From: JBAZWE01 sp041658605
GTDB lineage: Bacteria > Actinomycetota > Thermoleophilia > BMS3ABIN01
Direction of reading: 5' to 3'
NCBI GenBank assembly: GCA_041658605.1
Contig: JBAZZU010000023.1
Location: 1-34,148, forward strand
Length of the DNA stretch: 34,148 nucleotides
In this document: positions 1 to 7,193 of the stretch, in pieces
Position numbering within the stretch: position 1 is the first letter of the stretch
How the letters are laid out: each line of letters opens with the position of its first letter
Made by a program: the position numbers and the translations under genes
Notes under the pieces: generated by a model
Told to the model about the DNA's origin: nothing
Seen by the model: the letters and a program-made list of their open reading frames with translations, nothing else
The model's database searches: none

Positions 1-129
1 AACCTTGCAACACGTCAATTGCTACTCAATAAAGAGCAGCTTCAAGAGCTTCGGCGGCCGGGCTGTCTCTTGCGAGACCCCTAGCTTTGCGCCCCCACCT
101 CGCGATGGGTTTGCCTTTTTCGTTCTAGG
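1..129. other. Intergenic DNA at the left edge, no gene recognised
   Basis: No convincing reading frame is seen here. The stretch contains a small hairpin (GTCTC-TTGC-GAGAC, about 71-84, flanked by GGG and CCC) and a T-rich run near 115-120. It could be the 3' part of a structured RNA or the terminator of a gene lying to the left. I could not match it to a known RNA family, so it is left unassigned. Confidence 0.3.
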
Positions 130-165
130 TTAATTATCGGTTGTTAAATGCGGCCTCGTTAACAA
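130..165. promoter_or_regulatory. Candidate regulator site: TTGTTAA-N11-TTAACAA dyad
   Basis: A perfect 7-base inverted repeat lies at 141-147 and 159-165 with an 11-base spacer. It overlaps a 17-base motif at 130-146 that recurs, with 15 of 17 bases identical, upstream of the RlpA-like gene at 33201-33217. It is about 36 bases upstream of the -10 element of the L,D-transpeptidase gene, a position suited to an activator or an upstream repressor site. The binding protein is unknown. Confidence 0.4.
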
Positions 166-200
166 TATTCGAATTCTTCTTTTCCTTCCCGGGAGACCGC

Positions 201-206
201 TATAAT
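201..206 (+). promoter_or_regulatory. -10 element for the L,D-transpeptidase gene
   Basis: A perfect TATAAT is followed directly by a second AT-rich step (ATAAT). No good -35 hexamer is present 16-18 bases upstream, consistent with dependence on an activator bound at the dyad at 141-165. Transcription would start near 213, leaving a leader of about 30 bases before the ATG at 244. Confidence 0.5.
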
Positions 207-243
207 ATAATGGTCAGGGCAGACGATTCCGAAATCGAAACAG

Positions 244-1635
244 ATGAGCAGAGCGACAACGATACAGGATCAAAGAATAGGTAGAACGATGGCCAGGAAG
301 CGGGCTGTGATTGTCATCGCCCTGGCGGTGCTTGCTGTCGCTATTCTTATATACATCTCGATGGCCGCGATTTTTCCGCCTTCCATAAAAATAGACCCAT
401 CTCCCGGAAGCAATGATATTCCTGTTGATTCCCGACTGAAAGTTTCAACCAGTTGGTTGCGGGGCAGCATCACGGATGTGAGGGTAAAGGAAACAACCCT
501 CGATCCCACTGGCGCGCCCATTGGCACCCGTGAAGTGGAAGGTACTTTGAATGACGGTGTCTTTGTAACTGCCAGTGGGGAGCCTCTGCTTCGAACTGAC
601 TCCCGTTATGAAATCACGGTCAGTGGTACGCTGACAGACCTTACAATGACGGGCCCGCACTCAAGGGAGGTTACAGAGCAATCTACCTTTCAGACAATAA
701 TCACACCGGCCCCTATCTTCACAAAGGAGATTCAGGTTGTTCAGATGGGGGAGCCGATCGCCATTGAATTCAATACTCCGATCGAATCCTTCTCATATGA
801 AATCAATCCGCAGCTCTCTTCCCGCTCTCGCGTGGACGAGGCCAATCCCACAAAAGCGTATATTGTATTTGAGGGCTACGAGCAGGGGCAGAAGTACGAT
901 CTGACTGTCACGGGGGCGACCGCTGGCAACGGCGCCGGGCTTCAGCATCCATACACACAGAAGATTGCTACCACTGATCCTTTGAAAGTGATTTTTGTCC
1001 CTGGCGACGGAGAATCAGGTGTGAGTCTGGGGGAGAGGCCTACTCTGACTTTCAGCGAGGAGATCCGTAATCCGGAGCTGGCTGAATCCCTTCTCACTGT
1101 TGAGCCTTCGACTCTCGGAGCCTGGGATTGGGTGTCACCTGATAAAGTGGAATTCAGACCGCTGCAGAACTGGACCCAGGGGGCTAAAATCACAATCCGC
1201 CTCAAGGGCGGCACAGAAGCATTTCGCAGTAAGAGCGGAAGTTTTTTGCGCCAGGATGTAGAAAGCAGCTTTACTACAAAACCGTCAAAAATGATCGATG
1301 TCGACCTGACGGCGCAGAGGGTCACGCTCTACGATAATGACCAGCAGGTTAAATCGATGGTTTGCTCAAGCGGCTCGCTGGCCACGCCCAGCCTGACAGG
1401 TACATATGCCGTGTATGCGAAGGCGGAGAAGGTTGACATGCGTGGTGACGGATATCTGGCCCCCAATGTTCCCTGGGTGCTCATGTTCAACGGAGACTAC
1501 ACCATACACGGAAATTACTGGGCCACGAGCTTTGGAACGCCCACCAGCCATGGATGTGTTGGCCTGCCGCTGTCTGATGCCGAGTACCTGTACAACTGGA
1601 CCCCTATCGGTACGATAGTGGCCATTCACTACTAG
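244..1635 (+). CDS. Membrane-anchored L,D-transpeptidase with Ig-like domains
   Basis: Cell-wall cross-linking enzyme of the YkuD family, which forms 3-3 peptide bonds in peptidoglycan through a catalytic cysteine. The N-terminus has a basic stretch and one hydrophobic segment (about residues 20-44), so the protein is anchored with its bulk outside. Residues 50-345 look like successive Ig-like (Big-type) beta domains that would space the enzyme from the membrane. The YkuD domain is C-terminal: His422 (IHGNYW) and the SHGC motif ending in Cys438 are the catalytic signature. The 463-residue length fits Ig-domain L,D-transpeptidases of Actinomycetota. The start at 244 has no clear ribosome binding site; ATG 289 (MARKR), preceded by AGGTAG, is an equally possible start and keeps the anchor. 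Convergent with the thioredoxin gene. Confidence 0.88.
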   Translation: MSRATTIQDQRIGRTMARKRAVIVIALAVLAVAILIYISMAAIFPPSIKIDPSPGSNDIPVDSRLKVSTSWLRGSITDVRVKETTLDPTGAPIGTREVEGTLNDGVFVTASGEPLLRTDSRYEITVSGTLTDLTMTGPHSREVTEQSTFQTIITPAPIFTKEIQVVQMGEPIAIEFNTPIESFSYEINPQLSSRSRVDEANPTKAYIVFEGYEQGQKYDLTVTGATAGNGAGLQHPYTQKIATTDPLKVIFVPGDGESGVSLGERPTLTFSEEIRNPELAESLLTVEPSTLGAWDWVSPDKVEFRPLQNWTQGAKITIRLKGGTEAFRSKSGSFLRQDVESSFTTKPSKMIDVDLTAQRVTLYDNDQQVKSMVCSSGSLATPSLTGTYAVYAKAEKVDMRGDGYLAPNVPWVLMFNGDYTIHGNYWATSFGTPTSHGCVGLPLSDAEYLYNWTPIGTIVAIHY

Positions 1636-1637
1636 GC

Positions 1638-1661
1638 CTGTACCGAACCCTCCCGGTACAG
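1638..1661. terminator. Bidirectional terminator-like hairpin
   Basis: Perfect 8-base-pair stem CTGTACCG / CGGTACAG with an 8-base loop, lying between the convergent L,D-transpeptidase and thioredoxin genes. There is no T-tract on either strand, so it may act weakly or mainly protect 3' ends. Confidence 0.5.
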
Positions 1662-1679
1662 CCAAACCCAGGATATGGT

Positions 1680-2003
1680 CTAGCCGAGCCCCAGCTCCTG
1701 AACAAGCGCTGTCTTGGGCATGGCGCCAACAACCTGCCTGGCAACCGCTCCCTTTTCGAACAGCAGGATAGTCGGAATGCTCATGATCCCGTACTTGGTG
1801 GCCGTCTCACGGTTCTCATCAACATTAAGCTTTGCCACCTTGACGCGGCCGCCCTGATCCTTGGCGATCTCTTCAACGATCGGTCCTACCATCCTGCATG
1901 GACCGCACCAGGCCGCCCAGAAATCCACGATCACCGGTATTTCGGATTCCAGCACTTCGGATTTAAAATTTGCGTCTGTAACCTCGAGAATGTCAGCTGA
2001 CAA
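1680..2003 (-). CDS. trxA: Thioredoxin
   Basis: Cytosolic dithiol-disulfide oxidoreductase of 107 residues, a typical full-length thioredoxin. The redox motif WCGPC is at residues 32-36 and the cis-proline loop (SIPT, Pro77) is present. The start is a TTG codon at 2003, chosen because AAGGAG lies six bases upstream. It is the last gene of a three-gene minus-strand group after the FmdB zinc ribbon and a ferredoxin, with gaps of about 50-55 bases. Whether the neighbouring ferredoxin exchanges electrons with it is an inference from position only. Confidence 0.95.
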   Translation of the reverse strand: MSADILEVTDANFKSEVLESEIPVIVDFWAAWCGPCRMVGPIVEEIAKDQGGRVKVAKLNVDENRETATKYGIMSIPTILLFEKGAVARQVVGAMPKTALVQELGLG

Positions 2004-2059
2004 CTTATTCTCCTTTCGACATTAGAAACAACGTCCCACAAAACCAGGTTTGTAAAACG

Positions 2060-2254
2060 TTACATCTGCTTTATTCTGATTGCCTGTTCGGGACATGCCG
2101 CAACACAGTCTCCACAACCGTGACACAAAGAGCCGAGCACGGTCACGACTTCCCCGGGATCAAGCTGAACGAGCGCCTTTGTCGGGCACTCTTTCCTTGC
2201 GGGGCACTTATCGTGCCCCGAACAATCATCGGATGTAATAACGGCTATCTGCAT
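2060..2254 (-). CDS. Small ferredoxin with seven cysteines
   Basis: A 64-residue Fe-S protein. The C-terminal half carries a canonical CxxCxxCxxxCP motif (Cys44, 47, 50, 54). The N-terminal half has only Cys11, Cys17 and Cys23-Pro, spaced C-x5-C-x5-CP, so one ligand of a standard 2[4Fe-4S] ferredoxin is missing or replaced (His14 and Asp15 are nearby). It could bind one [4Fe-4S] cluster plus a [3Fe-4S] or an unusual second cluster. It probably acts as a cytosolic electron carrier. AGGA lies about nine bases before the ATG. It lies between the FmdB-type protein and thioredoxin on the same strand. Confidence 0.85.
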   Translation of the reverse strand: MQIAVITSDDCSGHDKCPARKECPTKALVQLDPGEVVTVLGSLCHGCGDCVAACPEQAIRIKQM

Positions 2255-2306
2255 GTTTCATTTCCTGCATAACATAATTCAGACCCCACGGGCCTATATG
2301 TTAGCC

Positions 2307-2513
2307 TCAGCCAAAGCTGGTATTAGGCGGACTGCTGCAACCACCGCCAGAGCTCGAGCATGAAGACCCGATACCAAAGGAGCTGTTGAATTTCTGCGAA
2401 ACCTTGCGGCTCGCACAGCGGGGACAGGTCTTGTCTTCCTCGGCAAGGAAACCAGTCACGAACTTCTCGAACTGGTGGCCACAGTCATCGCACTTCAGAT
2501 CATAAATTGCCAT
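2307..2513 (-). CDS. FmdB-family zinc ribbon protein
   Basis: A 68-residue protein of the FmdB putative regulatory family. It opens with MAIYDLKC and has two CxxC pairs (CDDC and CPRC) forming a zinc ribbon, followed by a Ser/Gly/Cys-rich tail. The start at 2513 is preferred over the in-frame ATG at 2534 because family members begin MPxYxxxC and GGAGGTG lies about nine bases upstream of 2513. The function of the family is not established. It is the first gene of the FmdB-ferredoxin-thioredoxin group. A paralogue lies at 6957-7193. Confidence 0.85.
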   Translation of the reverse strand: MAIYDLKCDDCGHQFEKFVTGFLAEEDKTCPRCASRKVSQKFNSSFGIGSSCSSSGGGCSSPPNTSFG

Positions 2514-2538
2514 ATTACTCTTCACCTCCCACATTAAC

Positions 2539-2558
2539 GCCCGGCGCTGTTGCCGGGC
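2539..2558. promoter_or_regulatory. Hairpin in the leader of the FmdB gene
   Basis: Inverted repeat GCCCGGC / GCCGGGC (7 base pairs, 6-base loop), about 25 bases upstream of the FmdB start on the minus strand. No U-tract follows. It may be a leader structure or mRNA stabiliser. Confidence 0.3.
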
Positions 2559-2696
2559 CGAATAACTTCACATGTATGTTTGGATGCTGTCCTGAATGAA
2601 AAGATTCATGTAGCCTCTTCCAGCCCGGGCCATGATAAACTACCCACTGGCAATAAATAGCAATCGAATCTTTTTAAACAGACAACAGTCTAACAA

Positions 2697-3302
2697 ATGG
2701 AGCATACAGTTCCCACCGATACAGAATTAATCGAGCGGATTGGAAAGGGTGACAACGAAGCCCTGGAATTGCTGGTTTCCAGATATGAGGGCCTTGTCTA
2801 TAACCTGGCATATCGTATGCTCGGAAATCGGGACGATGCGGAGGACGTGTTGCAGGACACTTTTTTCAATGTCATTCGCTCTCTTGACAAGTTTCAAAGC
2901 AGGTCGAGCTTCTCTACCTGGCTTTATCGCGTGGCGACCAACGCGGCCCTGACAAAGCTCAGAAAGCGCAGCAGGAGGGACAGGAGTGAGACTGAATTTC
3001 TTGACGAAGCAAACTCGGTCCAGAAGCTGGCACATGCAGGACAGAAGCTGACCGACTGGTCGGAAAGTCCATCAGACAGGCTGCTGAACAGCGAAGCGCG
3101 TAAAAAAATGGATGAAGCGATAGATGAACTGCCGGAAATGTATAGAGTGGTTTTTGTGCTGAGGGATGTGGAGGGTCTGCCCGCGGCCGAAGTTGCGGAG
3201 GTACTGGGATTGTCCGTCGCGGCGGTAAAATCCAGGCTTCACAGGGCCCGCCTCTATTTGCGAAATCGTCTTTCAACCTATTTCACGGGAGAAACAGCGT
3301 AA
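2697..3302 (+). CDS. ECF-type RNA polymerase sigma factor
   Basis: Sigma-70 family factor of 201 residues with only regions 2 and 4, as in extracytoplasmic-function sigma factors. Region 2 spans roughly residues 25-95, with the core motif DAEDVLQDTF. Region 4, about residues 140-190, ends in a helix-turn-helix (LGLSVAAVKSRLHRAR). Its stop codon overlaps the ATG of the following zinc anti-sigma factor by one base, so the pair is translationally coupled. No strong ribosome binding site precedes the ATG. Its target promoters are unknown. The pair probably answers a redox or envelope signal, judging from its zinc-type anti-sigma partner. Confidence 0.93.
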   Translation: MEHTVPTDTELIERIGKGDNEALELLVSRYEGLVYNLAYRMLGNRDDAEDVLQDTFFNVIRSLDKFQSRSSFSTWLYRVATNAALTKLRKRSRRDRSETEFLDEANSVQKLAHAGQKLTDWSESPSDRLLNSEARKKMDEAIDELPEMYRVVFVLRDVEGLPAAEVAEVLGLSVAAVKSRLHRARLYLRNRLSTYFTGETA

Positions 3303-3541
3303 TGGATTGCAGGGAAATATTCGAAGGTCTGTCGGAATATATTGACGATGAGATGGCGGAAAAGACCTGCAAGGAGATCGAACGGCATCTTGAGGGCTGT
3401 GAAAACTGCCGCGTTGTCGTAAACACCCTCCGGAGGACCGTGACGCTCTATCATTCCATCGAGCCTGAATCAATCCCGGGAGATGTGAGTCTTCGGCTTC
3501 ACGCTACGATCAGACTTGAGCGGGAAAAAAGCGATTCGTAG
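3302..3541 (+). CDS. Zinc-finger anti-sigma factor (zf-HC2 type)
   Basis: A 79-residue soluble protein with the ZAS arrangement Cys3 ... His29-x3-Cys33-x2-Cys36, which binds zinc and holds the cognate sigma factor inactive. No membrane segment is present, so it would sense a cytoplasmic signal; family members such as RsrA release the sigma factor on thiol oxidation. The 1-base overlap with the sigma factor gene supports the pairing. It is short for the family and lacks any C-terminal sensor domain. Confidence 0.88.
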   Translation: MDCREIFEGLSEYIDDEMAEKTCKEIERHLEGCENCRVVVNTLRRTVTLYHSIEPESIPGDVSLRLHATIRLEREKSDS

Positions 3542-3544
3542 CTA

Positions 3545-3562
3545 TCCGCTCCTGGCAGCGGA
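3545..3562. terminator. Hairpin between convergent genes
   Basis: Stem TCCGCT / AGCGGA (6 base pairs, 6-base loop) just after the anti-sigma gene. A run of six T lies further downstream, inside the facing gene's 3' end (about 3578-3583). A weak shared terminator is possible. Confidence 0.35.
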
Positions 3563-3572
3563 ATGGCGTCCT

Positions 3573-4859
3573 TTAAGTTTTTTCCCATTTCCGCAGGTAT
3601 GCCACCTGGCTTAAAGTACTTCCCGCCTGTATCTCCTGACGCAAACGGTTTTCCCTCTCGAAGACATCGGCTGCCCTGTTGGCGATCTCCGCCGCCCTGG
3701 CTTTCGGCAGGACAACTACGCCGTCATCGTCTCCGACCAGCCAGTCACCCGGCTGTATGGAGACATTCGATATTCGCAGGGGGATGTTTATCTCTCCGAA
3801 TCCCTTGGGTTCACCGGCCGCCGGGGTTACCACGGTAGAAAATACGGGGAATCCCAGCTCGCGAATTTCAGGCGTATCTCTGACAGCGCCATGGACAAGT
3901 ACGCCGGCTATGCCTTTTTCACGCGCGCTGTGAGTTGCGAGCTCCCCCCAGACAGCCGGACCGACCCCACCGGCATCGATTACCAGAACATCGCCCGCCC
4001 GCGCGGAATCTATCGCCTCAACGGGTTTGGCCCAGTCACCCGGGTATGTTCGCACCGTTACGGCCGTTCCTGCCATTCTAATGCCTGGAAAGACCGGCTT
4101 AAGGCCGGGGACGTCGCCGCCGCGATGCTGGGCGTCGGAGATATTGGCCGTGGAAACGGTTTCCAGTACGGCTCGTATATTATCGAGGGCCGCACGTTTG
4201 AAGAGCGTTGTCTCGACTTCCTGGCGGGAATCGATGGCCTGGCGTATCTGCCTGGCCGCTATTTCAGCATCGACGGCCTTGATGATGGCTCCACCTACAA
4301 CGATAATGTCTGCGCCTGCGCTTGCGGCTCTGGCGGCGGTTTCTGAATTGATACCCCCGGCTACCGACACCGGTATTTCTACGGCTGCCTTCACCTGCTG
4401 AATCAGCTCAAGAGGTTCTTTTCCCTGCATCTGTTGATCGATGGCGGTATGGATACCCACATAATCGGCGCCCATCGCCTCCACCTGCCTCGCGCGCTCG
4501 ACGATATTCTCAACCTCGATCATGTCGACGATGATCTGAAGTCCATAGTTACGGGCAACCTCGATGCACTCAGCGATCGTGGCGTCCGATGCAGCGCCCA
4601 GCACTCCGGCTACGCTGGCGCCTGCCTTGGCAGCCGATTCCATTTCAAAGCGGCCGGCGTCCATGGTTTTCAGATCCGCCACGATAACATGGTCGGGCCA
4701 TCGCCGTTTCATCTGGCGTACGGCTTCCAGGCCCTCGCTTTTGATCAGAGGGGTTCCGGCCTCAATCCAGTCGACACCGCCCCTGACGGCCTCCTCAGCA
4801 ACTGACAGGGCTCGTGGAAGGTCGAGGAAGTCGAGAGCGAGTTGCAGAATAGGCGGCAT
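3573..4859 (-). CDS. 3-hexulose-6-phosphate synthase fused to an RraA-like domain
   Basis: Two-domain protein of 428 residues. Residues 1-210 are a TIM-barrel of the orotidine decarboxylase/HPS superfamily: Asp10, Glu33 and the DLKTMD motif (Asp62, Lys64, Asp67) are the usual binding residues. HPS condenses formaldehyde with ribulose 5-phosphate, or runs in reverse to supply pentose phosphate. Residues 220-428 are RraA/aldolase-like, with the GG...WGE segment (about 297-306) and the Arg327-Asp328 pair found in the divalent-metal HMG aldolase family. Similar fusions are known in archaea and some bacteria, where the RraA part is of uncertain role. It is the last gene of the panC-panD-yjbQ operon, 14 bases after yjbQ. 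No separate isomerase (PHI) gene is nearby. The start is assigned by family similarity; no good ribosome binding site is seen. Confidence 0.85.
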   Translation of the reverse strand: MPPILQLALDFLDLPRALSVAEEAVRGGVDWIEAGTPLIKSEGLEAVRQMKRRWPDHVIVADLKTMDAGRFEMESAAKAGASVAGVLGAASDATIAECIEVARNYGLQIIVDMIEVENIVERARQVEAMGADYVGIHTAIDQQMQGKEPLELIQQVKAAVEIPVSVAGGINSETAARAASAGADIIVVGGAIIKAVDAEIAARQIRQAIDSRQEVETTLFKRAALDNIRAVLETVSTANISDAQHRGGDVPGLKPVFPGIRMAGTAVTVRTYPGDWAKPVEAIDSARAGDVLVIDAGGVGPAVWGELATHSAREKGIAGVLVHGAVRDTPEIRELGFPVFSTVVTPAAGEPKGFGEINIPLRISNVSIQPGDWLVGDDDGVVVLPKARAAEIANRAADVFERENRLRQEIQAGSTLSQVAYLRKWEKT

Positions 4860-4873
4860 GGAGTTAAGACCCG

Positions 4874-5335
4874 TCAGGAGCCGACAACCTGCACGACAAG
4901 CTTACGCGTGCGGCGCCGATTGTCGCAATTTACCAGGACTACCTTCTGCCAGACGCCGAGCATCAGCTCTCCGCCGATGAAGGGGATAGCCAGCGAGGGT
5001 CCAACAAAGCCGGCGCGAACATGCGAGTGACCATTGCCGTCGGCCTGAAAAAGGTTATGGTCGTACGGGATATCGCGCGGCGCGATCCTCTCGATAGCGG
5101 CCTTGAAATCGGCGATCACGCCGGGTTCATATTCGAGGCATGTCACTATTCCGGTAGCGCCGGGCACGAATACCGTTACAGTGCCATCAAGCAGAGCGCT
5201 TTCCTGGACGACCCGGGAGACCTCGTCCGTTACATTCAATATATCCAGCTCTTCAAGCATGGGGAATTCCAGCTGGCGGCTGAATACCGAAACCGAAGCG
5301 TGCTCCGGCGCGATTGACTTCTTTCTTGCGGGCAT
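4874..5335 (-). CDS. YjbQ/UPF0047 family protein
   Basis: A 153-residue protein with the UPF0047 signature near the C-terminus: GHSHVRAG, then PFIGGELMLGVWQ, then an NCDNRRRTRK stretch. Family members form trimers with a putative metal site, and a weak thiamin phosphate synthase activity has been reported for YjbQ; the physiological role is unsettled. The start at 5335 is chosen because AGGAAGGA lies nine bases upstream and it follows the panD stop by one base; longer in-frame starts lie inside panD. It is the third gene of the panC-panD operon. Confidence 0.85.
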   Translation of the reverse strand: MPARKKSIAPEHASVSVFSRQLEFPMLEELDILNVTDEVSRVVQESALLDGTVTVFVPGATGIVTCLEYEPGVIADFKAAIERIAPRDIPYDHNLFQADGNGHSHVRAGFVGPSLAIPFIGGELMLGVWQKVVLVNCDNRRRTRKLVVQVVGS

Positions 5336-5336
5336 A

Positions 5337-5759
5337 TCAGTCATTCCTTCCTGTAACGTGGTCCTTTTGACGGCCGGTCTGCGGATGGGCTCCATGGCCC
5401 TGATCGCCGCCTTCCAGACTCATAATCCTGTTGTCTGCGCTAACTCTTGCCACTTTCGGCTGAAATCCTTCGATTTCTGCGGGCGCCAGTTCTGCATAGG
5501 AGACGATGATTACCATGTCGCCGACATCGACCATCCTGGCGGCGGCGCCGTTGACGCATATCTCTCCTGGATTACCCGGTATGGCGTAGGTCACGAGCCG
5601 CGCACCGTTGCTGATATCCAGAACATGCACCTGTTCGTGTGGAAGGATATCGACCGCGTCCATAAGATCCCGGTCAATGGTGATGCTTCCCTCATAATCC
5701 ACGCTGGCCCCGGTGACCGTGGCCCTGTGAATCTTGCTTTTCATCATTATTCGCCGCAT
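5337..5759 (-). CDS. panD: Aspartate 1-decarboxylase
   Basis: Makes beta-alanine from aspartate for pantothenate synthesis. The precursor is cleaved at Gly24-Ser25 (YEGS) to create the catalytic pyruvoyl group. With the start at 5759 the serine falls exactly at the family's usual position 25. NGAAARMVDVGDMVIIVSYA matches the conserved core. The start overlaps the 3' end of panC by 13 bases and is preceded by GGGGAGG, so the two are coupled. The 140-residue length is slightly longer than usual, with a polar tail. Confidence 0.95.
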   Translation of the reverse strand: MRRIMMKSKIHRATVTGASVDYEGSITIDRDLMDAVDILPHEQVHVLDISNGARLVTYAIPGNPGEICVNGAAARMVDVGDMVIIVSYAELAPAEIEGFQPKVARVSADNRIMSLEGGDQGHGAHPQTGRQKDHVTGRND

Positions 5760-6670
5760 AAATCCTCCCCGGGCGTGAGGAACATATTGTCGATCAGCCG
5801 CGTCTTGCCTACCTGGGCTGCGACTGCGGCGAGCACCTTGCCCTCTATTTTTTCAACGGGCGCCATGGTTGCCGGATCGACGATCCTCGCGTATTCGTAC
5901 TCGACCTTGAAATTCTCTCCCAGCGACCGCTTCATGTGCCGTTTGATCTTTCTGGAGCTGGTTTCTCCCCGCGCCACCGCATCCCGCGCGCCCTTGAGGG
6001 CGCGATAGAGGGCAGTCGCGTGTTCACGGTCCTCTTCGGTGAGATACGAATTTCTCGAGCTCATTGCCAGGCCATCCTTCTCGCGGACGATCGGGCATAC
6101 CCTGATCTCGATATCAAAGTCGAGATCTAGCGCCATCTTTCTGATAACCGCTACCTGCTGAGCGTCTTTCTGCCCGAAATACGCCAGCTCGGGGCGGATG
6201 ATGTTGAAAAATTTCGCCACTACCGTGGCCACACCCTGAAAGTGGCCGGGACGATTCTTGCCGCACAGGGCATTGTCTATACTTCCGACATCTATCCTTG
6301 TCTCGTTACCCGGCGGATACATCACTGCCGACCTGGGAGCAAAGACGAGATCCACGCCCTGATCGCCCGCCTGACTTAAGTCGCGATCAAAATCCTCGGG
6401 ATAGGAATCATAATCCTCACCGGCGCCGAACTGGATCGGATTTACAAATATGCTCACCACCAGGAAATCGCACTCCGAACGTGCTGAACGCATCAGGCTA
6501 AGATGGCCTTCATGAAATGAACCCATAGTCGGCACAAACCCGACCCGGATCGCAGTTTCGCTCCGTGCTTTGGCGACAGCGCTGCGGACGTCATCTATGG
6601 TAACTGCGACTGGCGGCGATATATCGCCGGTCGCGGATGTTTTTGACTGTTCAGAGGGGTTAACAGGCAT
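5747..6670 (-). CDS. panC: Pantothenate synthetase
   Basis: ATP-dependent ligase joining pantoate and beta-alanine. It is a nucleotidylyltransferase-fold enzyme: PTMGSFHEGH (residues 47-56) is the HIGH-like motif and MSSRN (203-207) the KMSKS-like motif. Residues 79-82 (NPIQF region) and FGQKDAQQ (165-172) are also conserved. The protein is 307 residues, with an extra polar N-terminus of about 20 residues. GGAG lies seven bases before the ATG. First gene of a minus-strand operon with panD, yjbQ and hps/rraA; panB is not in the window. Confidence 0.96.
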   Translation of the reverse strand: MPVNPSEQSKTSATGDISPPVAVTIDDVRSAVAKARSETAIRVGFVPTMGSFHEGHLSLMRSARSECDFLVVSIFVNPIQFGAGEDYDSYPEDFDRDLSQAGDQGVDLVFAPRSAVMYPPGNETRIDVGSIDNALCGKNRPGHFQGVATVVAKFFNIIRPELAYFGQKDAQQVAVIRKMALDLDFDIEIRVCPIVREKDGLAMSSRNSYLTEEDREHATALYRALKGARDAVARGETSSRKIKRHMKRSLGENFKVEYEYARIVDPATMAPVEKIEGKVLAAVAAQVGKTRLIDNMFLTPGEDLCGE

Positions 6671-6956
6671 GGGTCAGCTCCAGGATGAAATGCAGCAGAA
6701 ACTGTCGGAATAGCCGAAGAAGTGTTTGAAAAAGAGAACCAGCAAAAAAAATACCTCCGTTCCAGTTCTCAAAAGAGATACCAGACCTTGGTTGTTTACT
6801 CCGTGCACGAATAAATCATGTGATTGGAGACAGCGCAATAAAGAGAATAACAACGGAGCCTCATTCTTGCAAAGAGAAGGCTGATAAACTAAAGTCTAAT
6901 TGTTGTGATCACCCGTCGGTATTTATTTAATATCCTCTAATTTGCAGGTATTTATT
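6671..6956. other. Divergent intergenic region between panC and fmdB
   Basis: AT-richer than its surroundings and must hold the promoters for the panC operon (minus) and the FmdB-UDG-tsa genes (plus). One 6-base inverted repeat (GAGAAC 6734-6739 / GTTCTC 6765-6770) is visible. No clear -35/-10 pair, RNA gene or real reading frame was found. Confidence 0.4.
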
Positions 6957-7193
6957 ATGCCTATCTACGAATTTTGCTGCCAGTCGTGCCAAATCCGGTT
7001 TGAAGAGCTGGTCGGCTCTTCGGACACCGAGGGCACCGGACTTAAGTGCCCTTCCTGTGAATCCGGAAAGGTAAACCGGCTGTTCTCGAGCTTTTCATTC
7101 AAATCGTCGGGCGGCCAGGGTCCCGCCAGCTCCGGCGCAGCCGGCAGTAACTGCGGCCCGTGCTCAAAAACCTCCTGTGCCGGCTGTGGATAG
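6957..7193 (+). CDS. FmdB-family zinc ribbon protein (second copy)
   Basis: A 78-residue protein starting MPIYEFCC, with CQSC and CPSC zinc-ligand pairs and a Gly/Ser-rich tail ending in several cysteines (CGPC, CAGCG). The ATG at 6957 is preferred to the in-frame TTG at 6942 because family members start with MPxYxF. Its end overlaps the start of the uracil-DNA glycosylase by 17 bases, so the two are co-transcribed and probably coupled. The family is called a putative regulator, but its molecular job is unknown. Confidence 0.85.
   Translation: MPIYEFCCQSCQIRFEELVGSSDTEGTGLKCPSCESGKVNRLFSSFSFKSSGGQGPASSGAAGSNCGPCSKTSCAGCG

Noticed and set aside
1..129. Known structured RNA (6S, SRP RNA, tmRNA or RNase P) at the left edge
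   Set aside because: Hairpins are present, but none of the diagnostic conserved sequences of these RNAs could be recognised.
5103..6008. 301-codon plus-strand frame opposite panD/panC
   Set aside because: Antisense shadow of panD, panC and yjbQ, which have complete family motifs. Its translation shows no domain.
6669..6813. Possible small or frameshifted gene upstream of fmdB (polar peptides in two frames)
   Set aside because: The two frames are interrupted, there is no ribosome binding site and no resemblance to a known protein. It is more likely promoter DNA.
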